A stretch of 64,000 nucleotides of DNA, from positions 248,001-312,000 of the forward strand of contig NZ_JAWLVI010000004.1 in NCBI RefSeq assembly GCF_033100795.1, in the 5' to 3' direction. The notes under the pieces were generated by a model. The model was not told the origin of the DNA and made no database searches. It saw only the letters and a list, made by a program, of their open reading frames with translations. Position numbers and translations under genes: made by a program. Positions 34,172 to 43,179 of this stretch are shown here, in pieces; the stretch's first letter is position 1, and each line of letters opens with the position of its first letter. Origin of the DNA: Pseudothioclava sp033100795 (GTDB lineage Bacteria > Pseudomonadota > Alphaproteobacteria > Rhodobacterales > Rhodobacteraceae).

Positions 34172-34983
34172 AGCCGATGCTCCGCCTTGGTCTGGTCCTG
34201 TCGGTTGCGGCGCTTCTGGCGGCGCTCGTCTCGCTGGTCTGGACGCCCTATGACGTGACCCAAATGGCGATTGCCGAGAAGCTGCGCGCGCCATCGGTCG
34301 CGCATTGGGCCGGAACCGACCATTTCGGGCGGGATATTCTCTCGATGCTGATGGCGGGGGCGCGGGTCTCGCTGGCGGTGGCGCTGGTGGCGGTTGGCAT
34401 TGGCGCAGGGCTTGGCGTGCCCTTGGGCCTGATGGCGGCGGCGCGGCGCGGTAGCTGGCTGGACGAGCTGATCATGCGCGGCAATGACCTGATTTTCGCC
34501 TTCCCCTCGCTGGTGATCGCCATTCTGATCACCGCGACCTTCGGCCCCTCGGCGCTGAACGCAATCATCGCCATCGGGATTTTCAACATCCCCGTCTTTG
34601 CCCGCGTCTCGCGCGCAGGCGCGCTGTCGCTCTGGACGCTGGATTTCATCCGCGCGGCACAGGTCGCAGGCAAGTCGCGCGCGCGCATCTCGGCCGAGCA
34701 TATCCTGCCCAATATCGCCAATCTTCTGATCGTGCAGGGAACGATCCAGTTCTCGCTGGGGATATTGGCCGAGGCGGGGCTAAGTTACGTCGGCCTTGGC
34801 GCGCAGCCCCCCATCCCAAGCTGGGGCCGGATGCTGGCCGAGGCACAGACATTCGTCACCCTCGCCCCCCATGTCGCACTGGCGCCGGGGCTGGCGATTG
34901 TGCTGACGGTGCTCGGGCTGAACCTGCTGGGGGACGGGCTGCGCGATGCGCTGGACCCACGGCTGAAGGGGCGCCTGACATGA
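34168..34983 (+). CDS. ABC transporter permease, DppC/OppC type
   Basis: This 271-residue second permease subunit is the partner of the preceding one. Typical DppC features are the HWAGTDHFGRDILSMLM segment near residue 45, the EAA loop around FIRAAQVAGKSRARISAEH, and the C-terminal PRLKGRLT tail. Start and stop codons overlap those of both neighbours by 4 bases, so permeases and ATPase are made together. Confidence 0.93.
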   Translation: MKPMLRLGLVLSVAALLAALVSLVWTPYDVTQMAIAEKLRAPSVAHWAGTDHFGRDILSMLMAGARVSLAVALVAVGIGAGLGVPLGLMAAARRGSWLDELIMRGNDLIFAFPSLVIAILITATFGPSALNAIIAIGIFNIPVFARVSRAGALSLWTLDFIRAAQVAGKSRARISAEHILPNIANLLIVQGTIQFSLGILAEAGLSYVGLGAQPPIPSWGRMLAEAQTFVTLAPHVALAPGLAIVLTVLGLNLLGDGLRDALDPRLKGRLT

Positions 34984-36566
34984 GCCTGCTGAGCCTGCAA
35001 AACCTGTCGGTAAGCATCGACCGCGCCGCAATCCTGCAAGACGTCAGCCTTGATCTGGGCAAAGGCGAAATCCTTGGTCTGGTGGGAGAAAGCGGTTCGG
35101 GCAAATCAATGACCGCGCTGGCGATCATGGGGTTGCTGCCGCATCGCGCCAAGGCAAGCGGCCAGATCATGCTGGAGGGGCGCGACCTGTTGCCCCTGCC
35201 CGAAAAGGCGCTCTGCCAGATACGCGGCAAGTCGATCGGGATGATCTTTCAAGAACCGATGACCGCGCTGAACCCGTTGATGACCATCGGCGATCAGGTG
35301 GCGGAAACCCTGATGGTGCATGAGCGGATGCCGCGCGCAGACGCCCTGCGCATCGCGCGCGAGAGGCTCGACCGCGTGGGCCTGCGCGCGCCACGTTTTC
35401 CGCTGACGCTTTACCCGCACGAGCTTTCGGGCGGGCAACGCCAGCGGGTTGCGATTGCGCTGGCCATCGCGCTGCGACCACAGCTTTTGATTGCCGACGA
35501 ACCCACGACCGCGCTGGATGTGACAACTCAGGCCGAGGTTCTGGCGCTCCTGCAAGACCTCGCTCGCGACGAGGGTATGGGGCTGATCCTGATTACCCAT
35601 GACCTTGCCGTCGTCGCGGGGATGGCCGACCGCGTGGCGGTAATGAACGCGGGCCGCGTGGTCGAGACAGGCGAGACCGAGCCGTTATTCCGCACGCCGC
35701 AAGCGGACTATACCCGCGACCTGCTGGCCGCCTCGACCCATCGGGCGCGCCCTGAAACGCGCGACACACACGCACCCTTGCTATCGGTCGAAGGGGCCAC
35801 GCGCCTCTATCGCCTGCCTCGCCCGACACCCTTTGCGCCCCACCCGGACCTGCGCGCGGTGGATGGCGTAAGCTTCACGCTGAACGCGGGGGAAAGCCTT
35901 GGGCTGGTCGGGGAATCCGGCTGCGGCAAGTCCACGCTGACGCGCACGATCCTAGGGCTTGACCCGCTGCAAGAAGGGCGGATCATGCTCTCGGGCCATT
36001 TGGTTTCACCGGACATGCCGATGCGCCTGCGCGCGGATGTGCAGGTGGTGTTTCAAGACCCCTACGGCTCATTCAACCCGCGCCAAAGGGTCGAGCGTCT
36101 GGTCGCAGAGCCGTTTCACCTGACCGGTCGCCCTACCGACTGGCGCGACCGCGTATCGCAAGCCCTGCGCGAGGTCGGCCTGTCGCCCGATGACGGGCGG
36201 CGGTTCATCCACGAGTTTTCGGGCGGCCAGCGGCAACGCATCGCCATCGCGCGTGCCTTGATTATCCGCCCCAAACTGATCGTTCTGGACGAGGCGGTCT
36301 CGGCGCTGGATGTGCGGGTGCGCGCGCAGGTTCTGGACCTGCTGGCCGCTCTGCAAAAAAGCCATAACCTTGCCTATCTGTTCATCTCGCATGACCTGTC
36401 GGTCGTGCGTAACGTCACCACCCGTTGCCTTGTGATGCAGGCCGGAAAGCTGGTCGAAGAAGGCCCGACCGAAGCCCTGTTCACCGCCCCGCGCCACAGT
36501 TACACCCGCGCGCTGGTTGCCGCCGCGCCGCGCATCCCCCCAGCCTGGATTAAGGAGCCCGCATGA
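34980..36566 (+). CDS. Fused dual ATPase of a peptide-type ABC transporter (DppD-DppF fusion)
   Basis: This 528-residue protein joins the two ATPase subunits of an oligopeptide-type importer in one chain. In the first half Walker A is GESGSGKS near 37, the signature LSGGQRQRV near 149 and Walker B LLIADEPTTALD near 165. In the second half Walker A is GESGCGKS near 312, the signature FSGGQRQRI near 414 and Walker B LIVLDEAVSALD near 430. Each half ends in the family's peptide-transporter C-terminal region. Fusions of this kind (YejF/GsiA-like) are common in Rhodobacterales. It overlaps the permease before it and the dehydrogenase after it by 4 bases. Confidence 0.94.
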   Translation: MSLLSLQNLSVSIDRAAILQDVSLDLGKGEILGLVGESGSGKSMTALAIMGLLPHRAKASGQIMLEGRDLLPLPEKALCQIRGKSIGMIFQEPMTALNPLMTIGDQVAETLMVHERMPRADALRIARERLDRVGLRAPRFPLTLYPHELSGGQRQRVAIALAIALRPQLLIADEPTTALDVTTQAEVLALLQDLARDEGMGLILITHDLAVVAGMADRVAVMNAGRVVETGETEPLFRTPQADYTRDLLAASTHRARPETRDTHAPLLSVEGATRLYRLPRPTPFAPHPDLRAVDGVSFTLNAGESLGLVGESGCGKSTLTRTILGLDPLQEGRIMLSGHLVSPDMPMRLRADVQVVFQDPYGSFNPRQRVERLVAEPFHLTGRPTDWRDRVSQALREVGLSPDDGRRFIHEFSGGQRQRIAIARALIIRPKLIVLDEAVSALDVRVRAQVLDLLAALQKSHNLAYLFISHDLSVVRNVTTRCLVMQAGKLVEEGPTEALFTAPRHSYTRALVAAAPRIPPAWIKEPA

Positions 36567-38008
36567 CCCTGCCACTCTGGTTCGACCCGACCGAATATCT
36601 TGCCGGAGGCCGCTGGCGCCAAACGCCCGAGCGCCTGCCCGTCGAGAACCCCTCGGACGGCACCACGATTGCCGAAATCGCGCGGGGGACGCAGGCTGAA
36701 ATCGACGAGGCCGTCGCTGCCGCCCGCACCGCATTCGAGGGCGACTGGGGCGCGCTGAGTGCCGCCGAACGCGGGCGCCTTTTGCTGCGCATGTCGCGCA
36801 TCGTCGAAGACCGCGCAGACGCATTGGCCGTGCTTGAGGCGATGGATGTGGGCAAACCGCTGAAACAGGCGCGCGCCGATGTTGTGGCTCTCGCGCGGTA
36901 TCTCGAATTCTATGGCGGCGCGGCGGATAAGGTGATGGGCGAGACGATCCCCTTCCAGAATGGCTATACCGCCTACACCCTGCGCGAACCCCACGGAGTT
37001 ACCGCCCATATCGTGCCGTGGAATTATCCGATGCAAATCATCGGGCGCTCGGTGGGCGCGGCCTTGGCGATGGGTAACGCGACGGTTCTGAAGCCCGCCG
37101 AGGAAGCCTCGCTCACCGCGCTGGCCTTTGCCCGCATCGCCGAGGAAGCCGGACTGCCCGCTGGCGCCGTCAACATCGTGCCGGGCCTTGGCGAAGAGGC
37201 GGGCGCGGCGCTGTCGGCACATTCCGGCATCAACCATATCTCGTTCACTGGCTCGGTTCCGGTGGGCCAACTGATCCAAGAGGCGGCGGCGCACCACGTC
37301 GTGCCTGTCACGCTGGAACTGGGTGGCAAGTCGCCCCAGCTTGTCTTTGCCGATGCCGATCTGGACCGCGCGCTGCCCTTCCTTGTGAATGCGGGCGTGC
37401 AGAACGCAGGCCAGACGTGTTCGGCCGCCTCGCGCATTCTGGTAGAGCGCTCGCGCTATGACGAGGTGCTGGAGCGGATGGCCACCGCCTATCGCCGGTT
37501 GCGCGTCGGCCCCGCAATGGCCGATCTGGAGGTTGGCCCGCTGATCTCTGCGCGGCAAAAGCAGATCGTCGAGGGGTATCTTGGCCTTGCGTCGGACCTG
37601 ACCATCGCGGCTCAAGGGCAGATTGCCGCCGACGCCCCCGCGGGCGGCCATTACGTCGCCCCCACGCTGATCGGGGGTGGGCATGGCGCGCACCGGCTGG
37701 CGCAAGAGGAAATCTTCGGTCCCGCGCAGATCGTCATTCCGTTCGAGGACGAAGCCGACGCGATCCGCATCGCCAATGGCACCGACTACGGGCTTGTCGC
37801 CTCGGTCTGGTCGGAAAACGGCCCGCGCACGATGCGGCTTGCGAAACGGCTGCGTGCCGGGCAGGTTTTTCTGAACAATTACGGCGCAGGCGGCGGGGTT
37901 GAACTCCCCTTCGGCGGCACCGGAAAATCCGGTCATGGCCGCGAAAAGGGCTTCGAGGCACTTTACGGATTTTCGACCCTCAAAACCGTCGCCGCATGGC
38001 ATGGCTGA
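36563..38008 (+). CDS. NAD-dependent aldehyde dehydrogenase
   Basis: This 481-residue ALDH has the full catalytic set: ELGGKSPQLVF with the general-base Glu near 252 and the nucleophile Cys in NAGQTCSAASRIL near 286. The cofactor-binding PWNYPMQI segment lies near 152. Sequence style is closest to betaine/aminobutyraldehyde-type dehydrogenases, but substrate cannot be set from motifs. Its ATG overlaps the ATPase stop, which ties it to the transporter: the imported compound is probably converted to an aldehyde and oxidised here. Confidence 0.9.
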   Translation: MTLPLWFDPTEYLAGGRWRQTPERLPVENPSDGTTIAEIARGTQAEIDEAVAAARTAFEGDWGALSAAERGRLLLRMSRIVEDRADALAVLEAMDVGKPLKQARADVVALARYLEFYGGAADKVMGETIPFQNGYTAYTLREPHGVTAHIVPWNYPMQIIGRSVGAALAMGNATVLKPAEEASLTALAFARIAEEAGLPAGAVNIVPGLGEEAGAALSAHSGINHISFTGSVPVGQLIQEAAAHHVVPVTLELGGKSPQLVFADADLDRALPFLVNAGVQNAGQTCSAASRILVERSRYDEVLERMATAYRRLRVGPAMADLEVGPLISARQKQIVEGYLGLASDLTIAAQGQIAADAPAGGHYVAPTLIGGGHGAHRLAQEEIFGPAQIVIPFEDEADAIRIANGTDYGLVASVWSENGPRTMRLAKRLRAGQVFLNNYGAGGGVELPFGGTGKSGHGREKGFEALYGFSTLKTVAAWHG

Positions 38009-38032
38009 CCCTTTTCGACAGGAACAAAACGC

Positions 38033-38773
38033 ATGAGACTTGAAAACAAAACCGCCATCGTCACCGGGGCCGCCTCGGGGTTTGGCGCGGGGATCGCGCG
38101 GCGCTTTGCAGCCGAAGGAGCGCAGGTGATGGTCGCAGACATTAACAGCGATGCCGCCGCCGCGCTGGCCGCCGAGATCGGTGGGCTGGCCTGCACGGTC
38201 GACGTGGCCAATGATGCCTCCGTCAAGGCAATGACCGAGGCTGCGCTGGCGCAATGGGGGCGCATCGACATTCTGGTGAACAACGCGGGCATCACCCATC
38301 TGCCCAAACCGATGGAAGAGGTCAGCGAGGATGAATTCGACCGTGTGCTGGCGGTCAATGCGAAATCGGTTTTCCTGACCGCGCGCCATATCGTGCCAGC
38401 GATGAAGCAGGCAGGCCGCGGCGCGATTCTGAACGTCGCCTCGACCGCAGGTGTCAGCCCACGCCCGAACCTGAACTGGTATAACGCCTCGAAGGGCTGG
38501 ATGATTACCGCGACCAAAGCGATGGCGGTCGAGCTGGCCCCCAAGGGCATCCGCGTCAATGCGATCAACCCGGTCGCCGGGGAAACGCCGCTTTTGAAAA
38601 GCTTTATGGGCGAGGACACGCCGGAAATCCGCGCGAAATTCCTGTCGACCATTCCGCTGGGGCGGTTCTCGACGCCGGAAGATATGGCCAATGCCGCGCT
38701 GTTCCTGTGCTCGGACGAGGCGTCAATGGTCACAGGGGTCGCGATGGAAGTGGACGGCGGGCGCTGCATCTGA
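38033..38773 (+). CDS. Short-chain dehydrogenase/reductase
   Basis: This 246-residue SDR shows the Rossmann motif TGAASGFGAGIA at about 12-23, NNAGITH near 83, and the catalytic Ser and YxxxK in the TAGVSP region and NWYNASKGWM near 155. The C terminus, VTGVAMEVDGGRCI, is typical of the classical SDR family annotated as 3-oxoacyl-ACP reductase or glucose dehydrogenase. It lies 24 bases after the aldehyde dehydrogenase gene and closes the operon, so a role in oxidising the imported alcohol to the aldehyde, or a later step, is plausible but unproven. Confidence 0.9.
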   Translation: MRLENKTAIVTGAASGFGAGIARRFAAEGAQVMVADINSDAAAALAAEIGGLACTVDVANDASVKAMTEAALAQWGRIDILVNNAGITHLPKPMEEVSEDEFDRVLAVNAKSVFLTARHIVPAMKQAGRGAILNVASTAGVSPRPNLNWYNASKGWMITATKAMAVELAPKGIRVNAINPVAGETPLLKSFMGEDTPEIRAKFLSTIPLGRFSTPEDMANAALFLCSDEASMVTGVAMEVDGGRCI

Positions 38774-38857
38774 CTTCACGCCGAAGGCGGTTAACGCGCG
38801 GTTAGGCCAAAACACGCATACTCACCGGCATCCTTCACGCAAGGGGCGCCGAATTCT

Positions 38858-39859
38858 ATGGCTCTTTACTCGCTCAATATTTTTGATCTGAGCGCTATCA
38901 CCACAAGCAACCCCAGCGGATTTTCCAGCGTGGGCGGGGAACAATTCTTCCCCGGCTTTGACACAGTCACGCTGGTTCCCGGCTCCTCGAGCCAGCCCGT
39001 TGCCGTCACCGACTGGAACGATGCAACCTTTGATGACGACGCGGGGCTCGCACAGGTCCTCAGCGGAGGCTCCACAATCAACGGGATTTTCTACCCCGAC
39101 GGAACGGTGATCGAAGCGGAATATGTCCTGACTGTGCAGGATTCTCTTGGCACCAATTACATCTTGCAATTCGTGTCGCTGAACAGTGATGCCTATAATA
39201 TTCAAGCCTTTGTGGTTCAGGGGGCGCTGCCGCCCTTTAACGAACCACTGACCGTCATTCAGGCGCAAGACGGGGTTGTCTTGACCTACGCTTATTCCAC
39301 CTCCAGCCCGTCCTGTTTTGCCGCCAACGCCCGACTCAAGCTGGCCTCCGGCAGCTGGCGCGCAGCTGGTGAGCTGAGCATCGGCGACGAGGTGCGGCTC
39401 TATGGCGGCGACCTGGCTCGTATCGCACTTCTGATCCATGTGCGCGCACCCCATCGTGCAGGCGGCATCAGTCGCCCCGTGCGGATCCGTGCCCATGCCT
39501 TGGGCACGCAGGGTCCGCACGCAGATCTGGTGTTATCGCCGCAACATCGGGTCTATCTGCCCGGACTGGCGGCACTTGTTCCCGCGCGCGCGCTGACCTC
39601 GCAACCCCGCATAGGCCATCTGCCCGCGACAGGACCGGATTTCCACTATGTCCACATAGTGTTGCACCAACACGCGCTGCTGATCGCCGAGGGTCTGCCA
39701 TGCGAGAGTTTCTGGCCCGGCCCCGTCGCCCTGTCACAGATGCCAGGCCATCTGGCCGCGCGCATCCGTGCGATCATGGGTGCCAATCCGGCGCGGGCAG
39801 CCCCGTTCCTGACAATGCAGGCCGCGCGCAAAGTGATGCAACAGACCACCGGAACGTAA
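38858..39859 (+). CDS. Hint (Hedgehog/intein)-domain protein
   Basis: This 333-residue protein has a non-catalytic N-terminal half (about 1-150, Ser/Thr/Asp-rich and beta-type) and a Hint module from about residue 152. The module begins with the Cys of SPSCFAANARLKLASG, continues with GELSIGDEVRLYGGD, and has the block-B-type SPQHRVYL near 228. Hint domains promote N-S acyl shift and self-cleavage at that first Cys. No signal peptide is evident, although many related Rhodobacterales proteins are exported by type I systems. AAGGGG lies before the ATG. Function unknown; the N-terminal part would be the released product. Confidence 0.8.
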   Translation: MALYSLNIFDLSAITTSNPSGFSSVGGEQFFPGFDTVTLVPGSSSQPVAVTDWNDATFDDDAGLAQVLSGGSTINGIFYPDGTVIEAEYVLTVQDSLGTNYILQFVSLNSDAYNIQAFVVQGALPPFNEPLTVIQAQDGVVLTYAYSTSSPSCFAANARLKLASGSWRAAGELSIGDEVRLYGGDLARIALLIHVRAPHRAGGISRPVRIRAHALGTQGPHADLVLSPQHRVYLPGLAALVPARALTSQPRIGHLPATGPDFHYVHIVLHQHALLIAEGLPCESFWPGPVALSQMPGHLAARIRAIMGANPARAAPFLTMQAARKVMQQTTGT

Positions 39860-39882
39860 AAGGCCGCCCCGAAGGGCGGCCC
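39857..39882 (-). terminator. Terminator of trcR overlapping the Hint gene stop
   Basis: Read on the minus strand, GGGCCGCCC-ttc-GGGGCGGCC is followed by TTTT. The T-run falls on the stop codon of the convergent Hint gene (39857-39859). On the plus strand no T-run follows, so the element serves trcR. Confidence 0.75.
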
Positions 39883-39905
39883 AGATCTGTTTCGACACAG
39901 AACGA

Positions 39906-40652
39906 TTACGCGTCGTCGTCCTCGTCATCTTCATCGTTCGGCAGATTGAAGAAACTTTCCGCGTCCGAGTAGTCTTTCTTGTCTTCCTCAGGCTTGCCAT
40001 CCGAGAGCGAGAAGTTCTCGAGCCCCGCAATCGCGGTCGGCAGGCGCGGCTCGTCCGACATGCCAAGCGACTGCTCGGTCGAGACCAGTTTACGACGCTC
40101 GTCATCGCTCATCACGCCTTCGGCAGCACGCTTCTTCGCGGCCTTTTGCACTTCGCTGTCCAGTTCGGACTGGCGGCACAGCCCCAGAGCGACCGGATCA
40201 ATCGGCGTCATGTTCTGGATGTTCCAGTGCGTGCGCTCGCGGATCGAGGCAATCGTCGGCTTGGTGGTGCCCACCAGACGCGCGATCTGCGCATCGGCCA
40301 GCTCGGGGTGGAACTTCACCAGCCACAGGATCGCGTTCGGGCGGTCCTGACGCTTCGACAGCGGCGTATAGCGCGGGCCGCGACGCTTGTCTTCGCCCAC
40401 GGCGGCCGCGTTGAACTTGAGGCGCAGCTTATACAGCGGATCAGCCTCGCCCTTGTCGATTTCTTTCTGGTCAAGCTGGTTCGAGGCGATCGGGTCAAAC
40501 CCTTTCACGCCGGTCGCAACGTCACCATCCGCGATACCCTGAACCTCAAGCTCGTGCATACCGCAGAAATCCGCGATCTGCTTGAAGGTCAGCGTAGTAT
40601 TGTCAACCAGCCACACGGCGGTCGCTTTGGCCATCAGGGGCTTGTTCGTCAT
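39906..40652 (-). CDS. trcR: Cell-cycle transcriptional regulator TrcR (DUF1013)
   Basis: This 248-residue DUF1013 protein is an alphaproteobacterial regulator linked to cell-cycle transcription. The conserved N terminus reads MTNKPLMAKATAVWLVDNTT, followed by an HTH-like FKQIADFCGMHELEVQGIADG region and a second conserved block, LWLVKFHPELADAQIARLVG. The C-terminal 60 residues are acidic, ending in a run of Asp/Glu. An ATG three codons upstream (40661) is also possible, but AAAGG is better placed for 40652. It is divergent from the RNase T2 gene and has its own terminator. Confidence 0.92.
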   Translation of the reverse strand: MTNKPLMAKATAVWLVDNTTLTFKQIADFCGMHELEVQGIADGDVATGVKGFDPIASNQLDQKEIDKGEADPLYKLRLKFNAAAVGEDKRRGPRYTPLSKRQDRPNAILWLVKFHPELADAQIARLVGTTKPTIASIRERTHWNIQNMTPIDPVALGLCRQSELDSEVQKAAKKRAAEGVMSDDERRKLVSTEQSLGMSDEPRLPTAIAGLENFSLSDGKPEEDKKDYSDAESFFNLPNDEDDEDDDA

Positions 40653-40784
40653 CAGAGCCATCCTTTACAAATCTCTCCCGTGCCGTGAAATCGGCTGCGG
40701 CTGGAGATTCCCGAGGCCGCGGTCCATTTCTGGAAGGGGAATTGCGCCCCATATAGTGCTTTGTCGCGTGTTAGGAAAGAGAAA

Positions 40785-41432
40785 ATGAGATTTGTAACAA
40801 GTATCATCGCCGCAATTATCGCGGTTTTGCTGCCTTTGACCGCGCAGGCCGATGGCGAAAAGGCCGGAGATTTCGATTATTATGTGCTCGCGCTGAGCTG
40901 GTCGCCCACATGGTGCGCGCTTGAGGGCGAGGCGCGCAACTCTCCGCAATGTGATCCGGCCAAGGATTACGGCTTTGTCCTGCACGGGCTTTGGCCGCAA
41001 TACGAGGACGGCTGGCCAAGCTTTTGCCTGACCACCGCACGCGATCCGTCGCGGTCCGAAACCGCCGCGATGGAGGACATCATGGGCGCCCCAGGCACGG
41101 CGTGGTATCAGTGGAAAAAGCACGGTCGCTGTTCGGGGCTGTCGCCTTCCGACTTTTTTGCGACCGCACGCACAGCCTTTGAGCGGATCAAGCGGCCCTC
41201 GGTCTTCGCCAGGATGCAAAAGGATTACCGCCTGCCCGCCTCGGTCGTGGAGGCCGCCTTCCTTGAGGTCAACCCGTCGCTTTCGCGCAACATGATCACG
41301 GTGACCTGTGACCAGCGCCGGATTCAGGAGGTCCGCATCTGCCTGACCAAAGATCTGACGCCGCGCGACTGCGCCCCAGACACGCGCCGCGATTGCTCGC
41401 TTAGCGATGCGCTGATGGCGCGGATCAAATAG
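40785..41432 (+). CDS. Secreted ribonuclease T2
   Basis: This 215-residue exported RNase of the T2/RNase I family cleaves RNA without base specificity through a 2',3'-cyclic phosphate. A signal peptide is present (MRFVTSIIAAIIAVLLPLTAQA). Both active-site blocks are intact: CAS I FVLHGLWPQ with His67, and CAS II WKKHGRCSG with Lys112 and His113. Several Cys fit the family's disulfides. AGGAAAGAG lies before the ATG. Its 3' end overlaps the convergent quinone oxidoreductase gene by 8 bases. It would work in the periplasm or outside the cell, for scavenging nucleotides. Confidence 0.94.
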   Translation: MRFVTSIIAAIIAVLLPLTAQADGEKAGDFDYYVLALSWSPTWCALEGEARNSPQCDPAKDYGFVLHGLWPQYEDGWPSFCLTTARDPSRSETAAMEDIMGAPGTAWYQWKKHGRCSGLSPSDFFATARTAFERIKRPSVFARMQKDYRLPASVVEAAFLEVNPSLSRNMITVTCDQRRIQEVRICLTKDLTPRDCAPDTRRDCSLSDALMARIK

Positions 41433-42420
41433 GCGAGCGCACCTGCAAGACCATCTTGCCGATGTGCTGGCTGGTTTCCATCCGCGCATGGGCCTGCGCG
41501 GCCTCGGCCAGCGGGAAGCAACTGTCATGCACGACGCGCAGCTTGCCTGCCTCGACCATCGGCCAGACCTTTTCGCGCAGTTCCCGTGCAATACCCGCCT
41601 TCGCCGCATCGGACTGCGGACGCAGGGTCGAGCCGGTGATGGTCAGGCGGCGCAGCATCACCTGCGCAAAGTTGATCTCGGCCTTCGGGCTTTCAAGGAA
41701 GGCAATGAACGCCATCCGCCCGTCATCCGCCAAGGCCTTGATATTGCGCGCGATGTAGCTCCCGCCAACCATATCGAGGATCAGATCGGCTCCGCCTTCT
41801 GCGCGCAGAACGTCAACGAAATTGGCCTCGCGATAATTGATCGCAGTGGCGCCAAGATCGGCGCAGGCGCGGCATTTCTCATCCGAGCCAGCCGTCGCAA
41901 AAACCCGCGCCCCAAGCGCCTTGGCGATCTGGATTGCTGTGGTGCCGATGCCGCTTGAGCCGCCATGCACCAAGAACCGCTCGCCCGACTTCAACCCGCC
42001 GCGCTGCACGACATTCGACCAGACCGTAAAGCAGGTTTCGGGCAGACACGCCGCCGATTTCAGATCGACGCCCGCAGGCACAGGCAGCGCATGGGCCGCC
42101 GGACAGAGCGCATATTCGGCATAGCCGCCACCCGGCAAAAGCGCGCAAACGGCATCACCGACCGCCCAACCACTCACGCCCGCGCCAATCGCCGCCACGC
42201 GCCCCGAGCATTCCAGCCCCGGCAAGTCCGAGGCACAGGGCGGAGCCTTATACGCCCCCGCGCGCTGCAACGCATCGGGGCGGTTCACACCCGCATAGGC
42301 CACCTCGATCAGCAACTCGCCCTGAGCAGGCACGGGCACCGCGCGGGTCGCAGGGCGCAAGACCTCGGGGCCGCCCGCAGCAGAAATTTCAACGACGGTC
42401 ATCTGATCGGGAAGTTGCAT
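41425..42420 (-). CDS. NAD(P)H-quinone oxidoreductase, zeta-crystallin/PIG3-like MDR family
   Basis: This 331-residue zinc-independent medium-chain dehydrogenase/reductase has an N-terminal GroES-like domain (VAYAGVNRPDALQRAG near 40), a Rossmann domain with VHGGSSGIGTTAIQIAK near 147-163, and the C-terminal GKMVLQV end. It lacks the Cys ligands of the zinc enzymes. It reduces quinones or conjugated carbonyls with NADPH. The start codon overlaps the coq9 stop (TGATG), so the two are co-translated and a link to ubiquinone metabolism is reasonable. Confidence 0.9.
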   Translation of the reverse strand: MQLPDQMTVVEISAAGGPEVLRPATRAVPVPAQGELLIEVAYAGVNRPDALQRAGAYKAPPCASDLPGLECSGRVAAIGAGVSGWAVGDAVCALLPGGGYAEYALCPAAHALPVPAGVDLKSAACLPETCFTVWSNVVQRGGLKSGERFLVHGGSSGIGTTAIQIAKALGARVFATAGSDEKCRACADLGATAINYREANFVDVLRAEGGADLILDMVGGSYIARNIKALADDGRMAFIAFLESPKAEINFAQVMLRRLTITGSTLRPQSDAAKAGIARELREKVWPMVEAGKLRVVHDSCFPLAEAAQAHARMETSQHIGKMVLQVRSPI

Positions 42421-43088
42421 CAGCGTGCCTCCTTGCCGGGCAGGTCATTTCGGCCAGAGGGTGCCTTGATGCCTTCCAGCACGGCGCTGACAAACGGCAG
42501 CTTCAACAGGCTGCCTTTCACCTTTTCAAATTGCATCACGTTCTCGATCCGGCGATCAAGGAAGGCCCAGCTATCGGCGTAATCCTCGCTGTCATCGCCC
42601 AGCCAGAACAGCACCAGCGCGCTATACACCCCCGAAAGCGTCATACGTTTCGTATACCAGTTGTAATCCTCGCTCGTGTCGCCCAAGGCATTCCATATCT
42701 TGTCGCAGGTCTCCCAGATCAGCTTGGACCCCGTCGCGGCATTTTGCGGCAGCGCGAATACGCTTGCGCCGCGTTGCACCAGCTCACGATCCACCACCTG
42801 CAAGCGCGTTCGAACGGCAAAGGCGATTTTCTCGCGAAATTTCAGCCCTTGCAGGTTTTCATCGGTCAATTTCTCAAGCATCAGACGATCGCCCTGCCGA
42901 TGATACTCTGCCGCCAGATCGACCGCACCGCGCGGGCAGATCACGCGCGCCAGCCCCACATCCATCCCCAGATCCTCGACCGCCGCCTTGAACGCAGGCT
43001 CCGACCAGCCATCAAAGGGCACATGCGGCGCGATGGCCTGCAACAGCTCGGCCCGCGTGCGCGCATAATCCAAATGGTCGTTTTTCAT
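42420..43088 (-). CDS. COQ9 family ubiquinone-biosynthesis protein
   Basis: This 222-residue homologue of COQ9, a lipid-binding TetR-like-fold protein, presents ubiquinone intermediates to the hydroxylase COQ7. The family regions are the N-terminal ELLQAIAPHVPFDGW and the middle NWYTKRMTLSGVYSALVLFW, which forms the lipid-binding helix cluster. The gene is coupled to the downstream quinone oxidoreductase and divergent from rpsU. Confidence 0.92.
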   Translation of the reverse strand: MKNDHLDYARTRAELLQAIAPHVPFDGWSEPAFKAAVEDLGMDVGLARVICPRGAVDLAAEYHRQGDRLMLEKLTDENLQGLKFREKIAFAVRTRLQVVDRELVQRGASVFALPQNAATGSKLIWETCDKIWNALGDTSEDYNWYTKRMTLSGVYSALVLFWLGDDSEDYADSWAFLDRRIENVMQFEKVKGSLLKLPFVSAVLEGIKAPSGRNDLPGKEAR

Positions 43089-43111
43089 GGCAAAACTCGT
43101 TCCGGCAGGAG

Positions 43112-43140
43112 TTGTAATAAAAGTCGGGCTTTGCTATATG
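43112..43140 (+). promoter_or_regulatory. Promoter of rpsU
   Basis: TTGTAA (43112-43117) and TATATG (43135-43140) are separated by exactly 17 bases, a good sigma-70-type promoter about 50 bases before the rpsU start. Confidence 0.65.
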
Positions 43141-43179
43141 GCCGCTTCCTGCAGATTGATGCAACTCTAACTTAGGAAG

